64,000 nucleotides of DNA from Streptomyces luteolus (GCF_029968015.1 NZ_JASCIS010000038.1:1-64000), one strand, 5' to 3'; shown: positions 33,418 through 41,378, counted from the stretch's first letter. Program-made: numbers and translations. The notes: a model not told the origin generated them from the sequence alone.

Positions 33418-34475
33418 CGGACGGTCTCCTTGGTCTGCTGGTCGGGGAGGCGGGTGCCGGTGCCGGTGCCGGTGCCGCTGCCGGTGCCGGTGCCGGTGCC
33501 GGTGCCGGTGCCGGTGAGGGCGAAGAACACGTCGTCGAGGTCAGGGGTGTGCACGGTCAGCTCGTCCGCCTCGATGCCGACGGCGTCCAACTGGTCGAGG
33601 AGGGACCGCAGTTCGCGCTGGCTGCCGTCGCAGGGTGCCTGCAGCGACAGCGACTCGTCGTGCCGGCCGAACTCGCCCAGGGCCAGGGCGGCGTGGCGGT
33701 ACGCGGCCGGGTCGGTGAAGCGGAGGCGGATGTGCCCGCCCGGGACGATCCGCTTCAGCTCTTCGGCACTGCCTTCGGCGGCGATCCTGCCGTCGCTCAA
33801 CACGGCGATGCGGTCGGCGAGTTCGTCGGCCTCTTCCAGGTACTGGGTGGTGAGCAGGACGGTGACGCCGTCGGCAACGAGGCCGCGGATGATGGCCCAC
33901 ATGTTGTGCCGGGAGCGGGGGTCGAGGCCGGTCGTCGGCTCGTCGAGGAAGATGATCCGCGGGTTCCCGACGAGCGTCATGGCGATGTCGAGGCGGCGCT
34001 TCATGCCGCCGGAGTAGGTGGAGGCGGGCTTCGACGCGGCCTCCACCAGGTCGAAGCGCTCCAGGAGTTCGGCGGCGACGCGCCTGCCCTCGCGGCGCGG
34101 GAGGTGGTGCAGGTCCGCCATGAGGAGCATGTTCTCCTCGCCGGTGATCAGGTTGTCGACGGCGGAGAACTGTCCGGTGACGCCGATCGCGGCGCGCACG
34201 GCCTGCGGGTCGACGGCCAGGTCGTGGCCGCCGACGTGCAGGGCGCCGGAGCCGGGGTCGGCGGCGATGAGGGTGGAGAGGATCTTGACGGCGGTGGTCT
34301 TTCCGGCGCCGTTGGGGCCGAGCAGGGCGAAGACCGACCCGGCGGGGATGTGCAGGTCGATGCCGTCGAGGACGAGCTTGTCGCCGTACGACTTGCGCAG
34401 TCGGGTGGCTGAGATGGCGAGCGGCGCGTGGCCGTCGACGGGGCGCCCGGTGGCGGGCATGGCTGAGGAAGGCAT
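33414..34475 (-). CDS. ABC exporter ATPase (DrrA-like) with Gly-Thr repeat tail
   Basis: A 353-residue ATPase of the daunorubicin-resistance DrrA family. Walker A LLGPNGAGKTTAVK, Q-loop VTGQFSAVD, signature YSGGMKRRLDIAM, Walker B IIFLDEPTTGLDPRS, H-loop LLTTQYLEEADEL, then the DrrA C-terminal domain to about residue 320. The last 30 residues are a (Gly-Thr)n run encoded by a hexanucleotide repeat. ATG with GGGAGAG upstream. It is the third gene of the HicB-like/DUF4097/ATPase/permease operon and partners the DrrB-like permease. Confidence 0.92.
   Translation of the reverse strand: MPSSAMPATGRPVDGHAPLAISATRLRKSYGDKLVLDGIDLHIPAGSVFALLGPNGAGKTTAVKILSTLIAADPGSGALHVGGHDLAVDPQAVRAAIGVTGQFSAVDNLITGEENMLLMADLHHLPRREGRRVAAELLERFDLVEAASKPASTYSGGMKRRLDIAMTLVGNPRIIFLDEPTTGLDPRSRHNMWAIIRGLVADGVTVLLTTQYLEEADELADRIAVLSDGRIAAEGSAEELKRIVPGGHIRLRFTDPAAYRHAALALGEFGRHDESLSLQAPCDGSQRELRSLLDQLDAVGIEADELTVHTPDLDDVFFALTGTGTGTGTGTGSGTGTGTGTRLPDQQTKETVR
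33453..33516. repeat. hexanucleotide repeat (GGTGCC)n in the exporter ATPase
   Basis: About ten tandem GGTGCC/GGCACC units with one variant unit, encoding alternating Gly-Thr near the C-terminus. In-frame copy-number change would lengthen or shorten the tail without a frameshift. Confidence 0.9.
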
Positions 34476-34533
34476 GGGCTCTCCCGGTTGGAAGGTGTGG
34501 TGGAGGTGGTGGCGCGGGTTCCGGGCGTAGGCG

Positions 34534-35376
34534 TCAGGCCTTGGCGCGGCGGACGTCGACGTTGCCGTGCCGGGTGCGGGCGCGGACAGTGACGGTCTCC
34601 TCGGCGTCGTCGGGGCCCTCGGCCGACGTGAGCAGATTGCGTACGTGCCCGGAGCGGGAGTTGACGTCCAGCCAGGCGGCGGTGCCCTTGCGGATGCCGA
34701 TCTCGATGGAGCCGTGGGCGGTCTCCAACTCGACGGTTCCGCGGGCCACTTCCGCCAGGCGCAGGGTGCCGTGGGCGGTGGTGGCGGCGACGGAGGCCTC
34801 GGCGCGCGTGATGTCGATGTCGCCGTTGGCGCCGCTCACGGTGAGCTGCCCGGTCGCGGCGCCGACGAGCGTGGTGCCGTACGAGTTCTTCAGGACAGCG
34901 GGGCCCTCGACGAGGCCGACGCGCAGGCTGCCGGAGCTGGTGCTGATCTCGGCGGCGCCGTCGACGCGGTCGACGGTGATCGATCCGTGCGCCGTGTCCA
35001 GACGCAGCGGGCCGGTGGCGTCGAGGCGTACGTCGCCGGTCGCGGTCTTCACGCGGACGTCACCGAGCCGCCCTTCGCCGAGGACCTGGGTCCAGGCGCC
35101 GGTCACGTCGATGCCTGAGCCCGCGGGCAGTTCGACCGTGACGTCCACGGTGCCGGTGCGGCCGAGCTTGTTCGCCTTCGGCGTCCTGACGGTCAGGCCG
35201 CCGCCCGTGTACGTGACCTGGGTCTGGTCGGCGGTCCGTACGTCCAGGTCCCGCTTCGGGTCGCGGGCCTTGACGTCGACGACGGTGTCGGTGCGGTCGC
35301 CCGCGAGGAAGTGGATGGTGCCGGCGCTGATGTGGGCGGTGACGGAGAGGGGTGCGGGGGTGTCGTAAGCAGGCAT
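34534..35376 (-). CDS. DUF4097 family beta-strand repeat protein
   Basis: A 280-residue soluble protein made of short repeated beta strands, with the DUF4097 pattern of GxI/V-D/S units (TAHGSITVDRVDGAAEISTSSGSLRVGLVEGPAVLKNSYGTTLVGAATG, ELETAHGSIEIGIRKG). Members form a right-handed beta-solenoid-like adhesin fold; the biochemical role is not known. No signal peptide, so cytoplasmic. It sits between the HicB-like regulator gene and the exporter genes with small gaps, the fixed order seen in many Streptomyces, suggesting a sensor or accessory of the exporter unit. Confidence 0.85.
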   Translation of the reverse strand: MPAYDTPAPLSVTAHISAGTIHFLAGDRTDTVVDVKARDPKRDLDVRTADQTQVTYTGGGLTVRTPKANKLGRTGTVDVTVELPAGSGIDVTGAWTQVLGEGRLGDVRVKTATGDVRLDATGPLRLDTAHGSITVDRVDGAAEISTSSGSLRVGLVEGPAVLKNSYGTTLVGAATGQLTVSGANGDIDITRAEASVAATTAHGTLRLAEVARGTVELETAHGSIEIGIRKGTAAWLDVNSRSGHVRNLLTSAEGPDDAEETVTVRARTRHGNVDVRRAKA

Positions 35377-35460
35377 GGCTGTGCCGTCCTCTTGGCTCGT
35401 CGGGGTGCTGTGGGAATGCTGTGGTGATGCTGCGGAAGGTGCTGGTGGCGGCGGGTGCGG

Positions 35461-35970
35461 CTAGCGCACCCAGCCCGTGTGATGCGTTCCGACGGCGCGG
35501 CCCGCGTCGGTCGTACGCGGCCGGGGCCGGTCGTCGCCGCCGACCGCGGCGGAGACGGCCCGGACCAGCCAGGCGTTGACAGAGAGCCCGTCGCGGCGCG
35601 CGGCCTCCTCGGCACGCGCCTTGAGGTGAGCAGACAGCCGCAGATTGACCCGGGCGGTGGCGGCCTCGTCGGCACCGGCGACCGCCGGGACCGCCGGGAC
35701 CGCCGCGACCGTCTCCTCCCGACCGCCGTCCGGCAGCACCACGACGAACTCGGGGTCGAGGCCGCGCAGTCGTACGTCGACGGAACCGGGGGCGAGTTCA
35801 CGCGTGATCTCGTCCATGGCGGCGGAGAGCGCGTCGAGCAGAGTCAGCCGGGCGGCCGACTCCAGCGGCGCCATCAGCCGCTCCGCGATCTCGCGCCCAC
35901 CGTCCCCGCCGGCTTCGGCGGCCACCGCGAGTTCGCGGCGGAGGGTGTCGACGTACGGGGTCAAGTTCAT
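35461..35970 (-). CDS. HicB-like protein with ribbon-helix-helix DNA-binding domain
   Basis: A 169-residue protein. The N-terminal part (MNLTPYVDTLRRELAVAAEAGG to about residue 85) is a HicB-like helical and small-strand domain; the C-terminal TARVNLRLSAHLKARAEEAARRDGLSVNAWLVRAVSAAV is a clear Arc/MetJ-type ribbon-helix-helix. Annotated HicB antitoxin relatives are solitary here: no HicA toxin gene lies beside it. It is the first gene of the operon with DUF4097 and the DrrAB-like exporter, so it is probably the operon's repressor. Palindromic and 10-bp-phased repeats lie directly upstream. The last residues (TDAGRAVGTHHTGWVR) are low-complexity. Confidence 0.85.
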   Translation of the reverse strand: MNLTPYVDTLRRELAVAAEAGGDGGREIAERLMAPLESAARLTLLDALSAAMDEITRELAPGSVDVRLRGLDPEFVVVLPDGGREETVAAVPAVPAVAGADEAATARVNLRLSAHLKARAEEAARRDGLSVNAWLVRAVSAAVGGDDRPRPRTTDAGRAVGTHHTGWVR

Positions 35971-35976
35971 GACGTC

Positions 35977-35992
35977 ATAGTGGCACCACTAT
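35977..35992. promoter_or_regulatory. inverted-repeat operator before the HicB-like gene
   Basis: ATAGTGGCACCACTAT: 7-bp arms with a 2-bp centre, ending 7 bp from the start codon of the ribbon-helix-helix gene. Its inner TGGCACC matches the decameric repeats at 36130-36179. A binding site for the encoded protein is likely by position. Confidence 0.6.
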
Positions 35993-36129
35993 GGCGCCAA
36001 ACACAAGCCCCTTCGGTGACATCCATGCCACACGTCATCCTACAGCTGCCCTGACCTGCGAAAACCAGCTCGGAAGAATCGCACCATCGGTGGCACCAGA
36101 CTCGGCAGAGCACTGCTTCGACGACCCGA

Positions 36130-36179
36130 TGGCACCGAACGGCACCCGTTGGCGCCACTCGACGCCACATGGCGCCGTG
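36130..36179. repeat. five phased 10-bp repeats, YGGCRCCNNN
   Basis: Consecutive decamers TGGCACCGAA, CGGCACCCGT, TGGCGCCACT, CGACGCCACA and TGGCGCCGTG share the core GGC(A/G)CC, exactly one helical turn apart. Further single copies lie at 35981, 35992 and 36091. Ribbon-helix-helix repressors often bind such short tandem direct repeats. The 36000-36130 stretch holds no gene. Confidence 0.75.
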
Positions 36180-36204
36180 CATCGGTGAAGGCTCCTCGGA
36201 GCCG

Positions 36205-36402
36205 TCAGACGGCCGCGGCGGAAGACCGCTTGATCGCGATCATCGCCACGTCGTCCCGCAGCTGTCCGCCGACATGGTCGATCAGATCGCGCCGAAGTCG
36301 CCGGAGGAAATCCTCGGGGGTGCTCACGTGCCAGTCGCTGATGCGCTCGGTGAGCGGATAGAGCGCCCCGGCGGGATCGTGGGCCTCGATGACCCCGTCC
36401 GT
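36205..36402 (-). pseudogene. C-terminal remnant of a SpoIIE/PP2C phosphatase
   Basis: A 65-codon frame with a proper stop but no start reads TDGVIEAHDPAGALYPL, then a linker, then LIDHVGGQLRDDVAMIAIKR. This is the last part of SpoIIE-type phosphatases (TDGLxEARD...DDxAxLxxR). The catalytic N-terminal portion is gone; sequence identity to the family stops abruptly at the TDG motif, where the remnant of an unrelated rightward gene begins. Confidence 0.7.
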
Positions 36403-36417
36403 AGGCAGGCGGGCAGC

Positions 36418-36904
36418 GGGAGTTCGGCCACGGCGACGGCAGCACCACCGTTCCCGTCGCCAAGTCGGACGGCTCGGCGCAGATCGCGACCGTCATCGAG
36501 CACGGCCGGGCGCCGAGTCCTACGCGCACGACGTCCAGGTGCCCGAAGGGGCCTCGCTCGACGAGCGGGAGGACGGCAGTGTCGCGATCACGGGAGCGAA
36601 GGGCGAGTTCCTCGGCGGGTTCAACGCTCCGTGGGCCAAGACCGCGCAGGGAGGGGCCGTACCGACGTGCTACGAGGTGGAGGGGAACACCCTGGTCCAG
36701 GAAGTGGACCACCGGGCGCTTCCCGAGTCCGTGCACCCGGTGGTCGCGGACCCGTGGCTGGGCCGGGACCTGATGTACCAGCCCTGGGTCATGCAGGACC
36801 CGCGCGGCTACGTCATCAACGTCGACCCGACGTACAACCTGGAGTCGTGGCGCCCCTGGGTCAAGTGGTCCCGGCAGGCGTGGCCCGCGCGGTGCAACCC
36901 CTGA
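36418..36904 (+). pseudogene. remnant of a secreted hypothetical protein, 5' truncated and frameshifted
   Basis: The 3' part reads ESYAHDVQVPEGASLDEREDGSVAI ... GYVINVDPTYNLESW in one frame and stops normally. The preceding part, GHGDGSTTVPVAKSDGSAQIATVIEHG, lies in another frame and joins it after a one-base shift near 36510. No signal peptide or start survives. The intact relatives are secreted Streptomyces proteins of unknown role. It faces away from the SpoIIE remnant and abuts it. Confidence 0.7.
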
Positions 36905-36932
36905 GCATCGAGCAGCACCACCGCTGAACACC

Positions 36933-36962
36933 GTGCGGCGCCCGGACCCCCGGGCGCCGCAC
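36933..36962 (+). terminator. hairpin after the remnant
   Basis: GTGCGGCGCCCGG pairs perfectly with CCGGGCGCCGCAC around a 4-nt loop; it isolates the remnants from the 2-MIB operon. The 36963-37250 stretch is Ala/Pro-coding-like GC-rich DNA without a supportable gene. Confidence 0.8.
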
Positions 36963-37251
36963 GCGTTTGCCCCGAACCCGGCCGCCCCTGCGGCCCCCGC
37001 GGCCCCCGCGGCCCCGCGCTCGTTCGCGGCGGAACCGGGCGCCCCCACGTCAAGCGCGGAAAGCACGGTCCTGGCCGAATTCCCCCCACCTGGCCGCGCA
37101 TCCGCCGCCCGTGAGCGCGGACCTGGGCGGCGAACCCGGCTGGATCTCATCGGTACCTGCGCAAACACCGGACAAGCATGATCATCGCTTCGAGTTAATG
37201 TCCCCGACTTGCCATGGCCGGGCGGGCGAAGCGGCCATTAGCGTTCCCAGC

Positions 37252-37302
37252 GATCTCGAAGCCCCACTGATCTCCAAGCCCCACTGATCTCGAAGCCCCA
37301 CT
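37252..37302. repeat. 17-bp tandem repeat, three copies, upstream of the 2-MIB operon
   Basis: GATCTCGAAGCCCCACT occurs three times head to tail (one copy has one change), ending about 95 bp before the first gene. It may be a regulatory binding array or simple slippage product. Confidence 0.85.
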
Positions 37303-37397
37303 CCCGCACACCCCCTCTCCCCTCCCCCTCCCCTCCTCTTCGCTCCGCGGCGCCCTCGTGCGCCAACTCCGCTTTGAACAAGGAGAGTTCGTCCGAC

Positions 37398-38810
37398 ATG
37401 ACTGTCGAATCCAGCCCGGAAACGCGCCTCGAGCCGCCTCGGCAAAGCAGCCTGGGTACGGCGGCTGCCCGCAACCTCGCCACGACGACCAAGTCCGCCC
37501 CGCAGATGCAGGAGATCACCTCCCGCTGGCTGCTGCGGATGCTCCCCTGGGTGGAGACGAAGGGCGGCGCCTACCGGGTGAACCGCCGCCTCAGCTACAC
37601 CGTCGGAGACGGACGCGTGGAGTTCGTCCAGGACGGCGCCGACGTCCGGGTGATCCCGCGCGAGCTGGGCGAACTGGCCCTGCTGCGCGGCTTCGACGAC
37701 GTGGACGTGCTGACGGCCCTCGCCGACCGGTGCGTGCAGCGCGACTTCGGCAGCGGCGAGACGCTCGTGGTGCGCGGTGCGCCCGCCGAACAGCTCCACC
37801 TGATCGCGCACGGCCGCGTCAGCCAGACCTCCGAGGGCAGCTACGACGACGAGGTGGCCCTCGACGTACTCGCCGACGGCGACCGGTTCGGCGAGCACGC
37901 GCTGCTCGACGGCGACGCCCGCTGGCAGCACACCGCGATCGCCGAGACCTCCGGCACCCTCCTGACCCTGTCCCGCACGGACTTCGCGGCGGTCATCGCC
38001 TCGGCGCCCCAACTGCGGGACCACGTAGAGGAGTTCAGGTCGCGTTCCGGACGGCCGCAGAACCACCGCGGCGAGGCGGAGATCGCCATGTCGGCCGGCC
38101 ACACCGGCGAGCACGAGCTGCCCAGCGCGTTCGTCGACTACGAGCTGAAGCCGCGCGAGTACGAACTCTCGGTCGCCCAGACGATTCTGCGGGTGCACAC
38201 GAGGGTGGCCGACCTCTACAACCACCCGATGAACCAGACGGAGGAGCAACTCCGGCTCACCGTAGAGGCATTGCGGGAGCGCCAGGAGCACGAGCTCGTC
38301 AACAACCGGGAGTTCGGCCTGCTCCACAACGCCGACTTCAAGCAGCGCTTCCAGACCCACTCCGGACCGCCCACCCCGGACGACTTGGACGAACTGCTCA
38401 GCCGCCGGCGCGGTTCCAAGTTCTTCCTCGCGCATCCCAAGACGATCGCGGCGATCGGGCGCGGGTTCAACGCGCGCGGGATCTACCCGGACCACGTCGA
38501 CCTGGGCGGTCAGCAGGTCCCGGCCTGGCGAGGGGTGCCGATCCTGCCGTGCAACAAGATCCCCATCACCAAGGAACGCACCAGCTCGATCCTCTGCATG
38601 CGTACCGGCGAGGACAACCAGGGCGTCATCGGCCTGCACCAGACCGGTCTGCCGGACGAGTTGGAGCCGGGCCTGTCGGTCCGGTTCATGGGCATCAACG
38701 AGCAGGCGATCACGTCGTACCTGGTCAGCACCTACTACTCCGCCGCCATCCTCGTGCCGGACGCGGTCGGCGTCCTGGAGAACGTGCAGATCGGCCACTG
38801 GTCCAGGTAG
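37398..38810 (+). CDS. family 2B encapsulin shell protein with cyclic-nucleotide-binding domain (EshA-like)
   Basis: A 470-residue protein. Residues about 1-100 and 240-470 form an HK97-like shell fold (E-loop region LGELALLRGFDDVDV boundary; C-terminal LSVRFMGINEQAITSYLVSTYYSAAILVPDAVGVLENVQIGHW), and a Crp-type cyclic-nucleotide-binding domain is inserted at about residues 105-215 (FGSGETLVVRGAPAEQLHLIAHGRV, DRFGEHALLDGDARWQHTAIA). Such proteins, earlier annotated as Crp-like regulators or EshA, are now known to form family 2B encapsulin nanocompartments; in the 2-MIB operon the shell packages MIB synthase. It lacks a helix-turn-helix. The ATG giving MTVESS has AAGGAG upstream. First gene of the operon. 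Confidence 0.9.
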   Translation: MTVESSPETRLEPPRQSSLGTAAARNLATTTKSAPQMQEITSRWLLRMLPWVETKGGAYRVNRRLSYTVGDGRVEFVQDGADVRVIPRELGELALLRGFDDVDVLTALADRCVQRDFGSGETLVVRGAPAEQLHLIAHGRVSQTSEGSYDDEVALDVLADGDRFGEHALLDGDARWQHTAIAETSGTLLTLSRTDFAAVIASAPQLRDHVEEFRSRSGRPQNHRGEAEIAMSAGHTGEHELPSAFVDYELKPREYELSVAQTILRVHTRVADLYNHPMNQTEEQLRLTVEALRERQEHELVNNREFGLLHNADFKQRFQTHSGPPTPDDLDELLSRRRGSKFFLAHPKTIAAIGRGFNARGIYPDHVDLGGQQVPAWRGVPILPCNKIPITKERTSSILCMRTGEDNQGVIGLHQTGLPDELEPGLSVRFMGINEQAITSYLVSTYYSAAILVPDAVGVLENVQIGHWSR

Positions 38811-38910
38811 CGGACCGGGCCCCGCGGGAACGGTGCGGCGGCCGGCGCCGCCCGGACCGGTCGCACCGCCCGCGGGCCCGGGCCGTGCCCATCTCACCAA
38901 GGAGTTACGG

Positions 38911-40206
38911 ATGCCCGCGCCTGAGCCGACCCCTCCGGCATCGAGTCTGCCGGCCGCCGCGTCACGCTTCGGGGCGCACGTGCTCGCCGATGCGGCGGCC
39001 CGCGTCCACGACATGACGGCCGTCACCGGCGGCCGGCCCGCCGTGCCTTCCCCTCCCGCCCCGGCCGAGCCGCCCGTACCGCCGCTGCCCGAGGCGTCTC
39101 CCGCCCCGGTTCCGGACGCGGGTCTCGTACGGGTGCTCGCCGGGCCCAGCGGTCTCGGTACGGAGGGCCTGCGCCTGACGCCGCGCAGCGCACCGCCGAC
39201 GGCGCCGGAACCGTCGGACCCCGCGGAGGGGAGGCCCGTTCCGGGGCTCTACTTCCACCCGGTCCCCGAGCCCGATCCGGTGCGGGTCGAAGAGGTCAGT
39301 CGGCGGATCAAGTCCTGGGCCCTGGACGAGGTTTCGCTGTATCCCGACGACTGGGAGGAGGATTTCGACGGTTTCTCCGTGGGCCGTTACATGGTCGCCT
39401 GCCATCCGGACGCGCCCACCGTCGACCACCTGATGATCGCCACCCGCCTGATGGTGGCCGAGAACGCGGTGGACGACTGCTACTGCGAGGACCACGGCGG
39501 ATCGCCGATCGGCCTCGGTGAACGTCTGCTGCTCGCACACACCGCGCTCGATCCCCTCTACACGACGCGGGAGTACCAGTCGCAGTGGGCACGGTCGCTG
39601 CACGCGGACGCGCCCCGGCGCGCGTACCGCTCAGCCATGGAGTACTTCGTCCAGGCGGGCAGCCCCGCCCAGGCCGACCGGTACCGGCACGACATGGCGC
39701 GGCTGCACATGGGCTACCTCGCGGAGGCCGCCTGGGCGCAGGAGGACAAGGTCCCGGAGGTCTGGGAGTACCTGGCGATGCGCCAGTTCAACAACTTCCG
39801 TCCCTGCCCGACCATCACCGACACCGTCGGCGGCTACGAACTGCCGGCCGACCTGCACGCCCAGGAGGCGATGCAGAAGGTCATCGCGCTCGCGGGCAAC
39901 GCGACCACGATCGTCAACGACCTGTACTCGTACACGAAGGAACTCCGCACGCCCGGGCTGCACTTGAACCTGCCCGTGGTGATCGCCGAACGGGAGAACC
40001 TGTCCGAACAGGACGGGTACCTGAAGTCGGTCGAGGTCCACAACGAGCTCATGCACGCCTTCGAGACCGAGGCCGCGTCCCTGGCGGCGGCCTGCCCGGT
40101 GCCGAGTGTGCTGCGCTTCCTGCGCGGCGTGGCCACCTGGGTCGACGGCAACCACTACTGGCACCGGACCAACACCTACCGCTACAGCCTGCCCGACTTC
40201 TGGTAA
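38911..40206 (+). CDS. 2-methylisoborneol synthase
   Basis: A 431-residue class I terpene cyclase converting 2-methyl-GPP to 2-methylisoborneol. The N-terminal ~110 residues are Pro/Ala-rich and disordered, a region known to direct loading into the encapsulin; the catalytic domain follows. The Mg-binding aspartate motif is DDCYCE (D188-E193) and the second metal motif is NDLYSYTKE (N336, S340, E344). The C-terminal HYWHRTNTYRY includes the product-pyrophosphate RY pair. ATG with AAGGAG upstream. 100 nt after the shell gene and 20 nt before the methyltransferase. Confidence 0.96.
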   Translation: MPAPEPTPPASSLPAAASRFGAHVLADAAARVHDMTAVTGGRPAVPSPPAPAEPPVPPLPEASPAPVPDAGLVRVLAGPSGLGTEGLRLTPRSAPPTAPEPSDPAEGRPVPGLYFHPVPEPDPVRVEEVSRRIKSWALDEVSLYPDDWEEDFDGFSVGRYMVACHPDAPTVDHLMIATRLMVAENAVDDCYCEDHGGSPIGLGERLLLAHTALDPLYTTREYQSQWARSLHADAPRRAYRSAMEYFVQAGSPAQADRYRHDMARLHMGYLAEAAWAQEDKVPEVWEYLAMRQFNNFRPCPTITDTVGGYELPADLHAQEAMQKVIALAGNATTIVNDLYSYTKELRTPGLHLNLPVVIAERENLSEQDGYLKSVEVHNELMHAFETEAASLAAACPVPSVLRFLRGVATWVDGNHYWHRTNTYRYSLPDFW

Positions 40207-40226
40207 GAGAAGTTCCGGTTAGAGAA

Positions 40227-41123
40227 ATGGATTCATCTGTGACCAGCACCGAACTCACCGCCACCGCAACCGGCACTCCGCGCATCCCTGGCCCGGCGAC
40301 GCCCTACCAGGGGGACATCGCCCGCTACTGGGACGGTGAGGCGCGGCCGGTGAACCTGCGGCTCGGCGATGTCGACGGTCTCTACCACCACCACTACGGC
40401 ATCGGTGCGGTGGACCACGCCGCCCTCGGCGCCCCCGAGGACAGCGAGAGCGAGAAGAAGCTGATCGCCGAACTGCACCGGCTTGAGTCGGCGCAGGCCG
40501 ACCTCCTGCTCGGGCACCTCGGGGACATCGGCCGGGACGACACACTCCTCGACGCCGGCTGCGGCCGCGGCGGCTCGATGGTCATGGCGCACCATCGCTT
40601 CGGCTGCAAGGTCGAGGGCGTCACCCTGTCGGCCAAGCAGGCCGATTTCGCCAACAACCGCGCCCGTGAACTCCGGATCGAGGACCGGGTGCGCGCCCGG
40701 GTCTGCAACATGCTGGCCACGCCGCTGGAGACGGGCCAGGCGGCGGCCTCGTGGAACAACGAGTCGACCATGTACGTCGACCTGCACGACCTGTTCGCCG
40801 AGCACTCCCGCGTCCTGAAGGTCGGCGGCCGCTATGTGACCATCACCGGGTGCTGGAATCCGCGGTACGGCCAGCCCTCGAAGTGGGTCTCCCAGATCAA
40901 CGCGCACTTCGAGTGCAACATCCACTCGCGCCGCGAGTACCTGCGCGCCATGGCCGACAACCGCCTGGTCCCGCAGGCCGTCGTCGACCTCACCCCCGAC
41001 ACCCTCCCGTACTGGGAGCTGCGGGCCACGTCGTCCCTGGTCACGGGCATCGAGGAGGCGTTCATCAACGCGTACAGGGACGGGTCGTTCCAGTACGTGC
41101 TGATCGCGGCGGACCGCGTCTGA
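40227..41123 (+). CDS. geranyl diphosphate 2-C-methyltransferase
   Basis: A 298-residue SAM-dependent methyltransferase of the cyclopropane-fatty-acid/GPPMT type that methylates C2 of geranyl diphosphate, supplying the substrate of MIB synthase. Motif I is LLDAGCGRGGSMVMAHHRFG; GVTLSAKQADFANNRA and WNNESTMYVDLHDLFAEHSRVLKVGGRYVTITGCWNPRYG match the family closely. Third gene of the operon, followed by a strong terminator. The shell, cyclase and methyltransferase together are the complete known pathway set. Confidence 0.95.
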   Translation: MDSSVTSTELTATATGTPRIPGPATPYQGDIARYWDGEARPVNLRLGDVDGLYHHHYGIGAVDHAALGAPEDSESEKKLIAELHRLESAQADLLLGHLGDIGRDDTLLDAGCGRGGSMVMAHHRFGCKVEGVTLSAKQADFANNRARELRIEDRVRARVCNMLATPLETGQAAASWNNESTMYVDLHDLFAEHSRVLKVGGRYVTITGCWNPRYGQPSKWVSQINAHFECNIHSRREYLRAMADNRLVPQAVVDLTPDTLPYWELRATSSLVTGIEEAFINAYRDGSFQYVLIAADRV

Positions 41124-41140
41124 CACCGGCGGACAGCCCT

Positions 41141-41184
41141 GCGGCGGGGCGCGTGCGGCCTCGGCGGCCCACGCGCCCCGCCGC
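41141..41184 (+). terminator. terminator of the 2-MIB operon
   Basis: GCGGCGGGGCGCGTG pairs with CACGCGCCCCGCCGC around a 14-nt loop, 18 nt after the methyltransferase stop. Confidence 0.85.
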
Positions 41185-41199
41185 CGTCGCGCGCTCTCC

Positions 41200-41269
41200 G
41201 TACGAAGGGCCCGGTACGAGGGGCCCGGTACGAGGGGCCCGGTACGAGGGGCCCGGTACGGCGGGTCGG
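41200..41269. repeat. 14-bp tandem repeat, five copies
   Basis: GTACGAGGGGCCCG occurs five times in a row (first copy with one change), each containing the palindrome GGGGCCC. Non-coding, between the 2-MIB terminator and the next gene. Confidence 0.9.
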
Positions 41270-41378
41270 GATCGTGTCCGCGCGGGTTCGCGATAACTTT
41301 CCTCCCGCTATGTCGACTTAGAGACCCAGCACACACTCCTTCGAGTCGTCGCCCCCCCCACGCGTACGGAGCCGCCGC

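Noticed and set aside
35461..35970. HicAB toxin-antitoxin pair
   Set aside because: Only the HicB-like/ribbon-helix-helix protein is present; no small HicA-type frame lies on either side.
36035..37168. 377-codon leftward frame between the exporter operon and the 2-MIB operon
   Set aside because: Low-complexity Arg/Ala/Pro translation without motifs, running antisense to the secreted-protein remnant; the real leftward signal there is the short SpoIIE C-terminus in another frame.
37398..38810. Crp-family transcription factor of the 2-MIB operon
   Set aside because: A cyclic-nucleotide domain is present, but there is no helix-turn-helix and the C-terminal half is an encapsulin shell fold.
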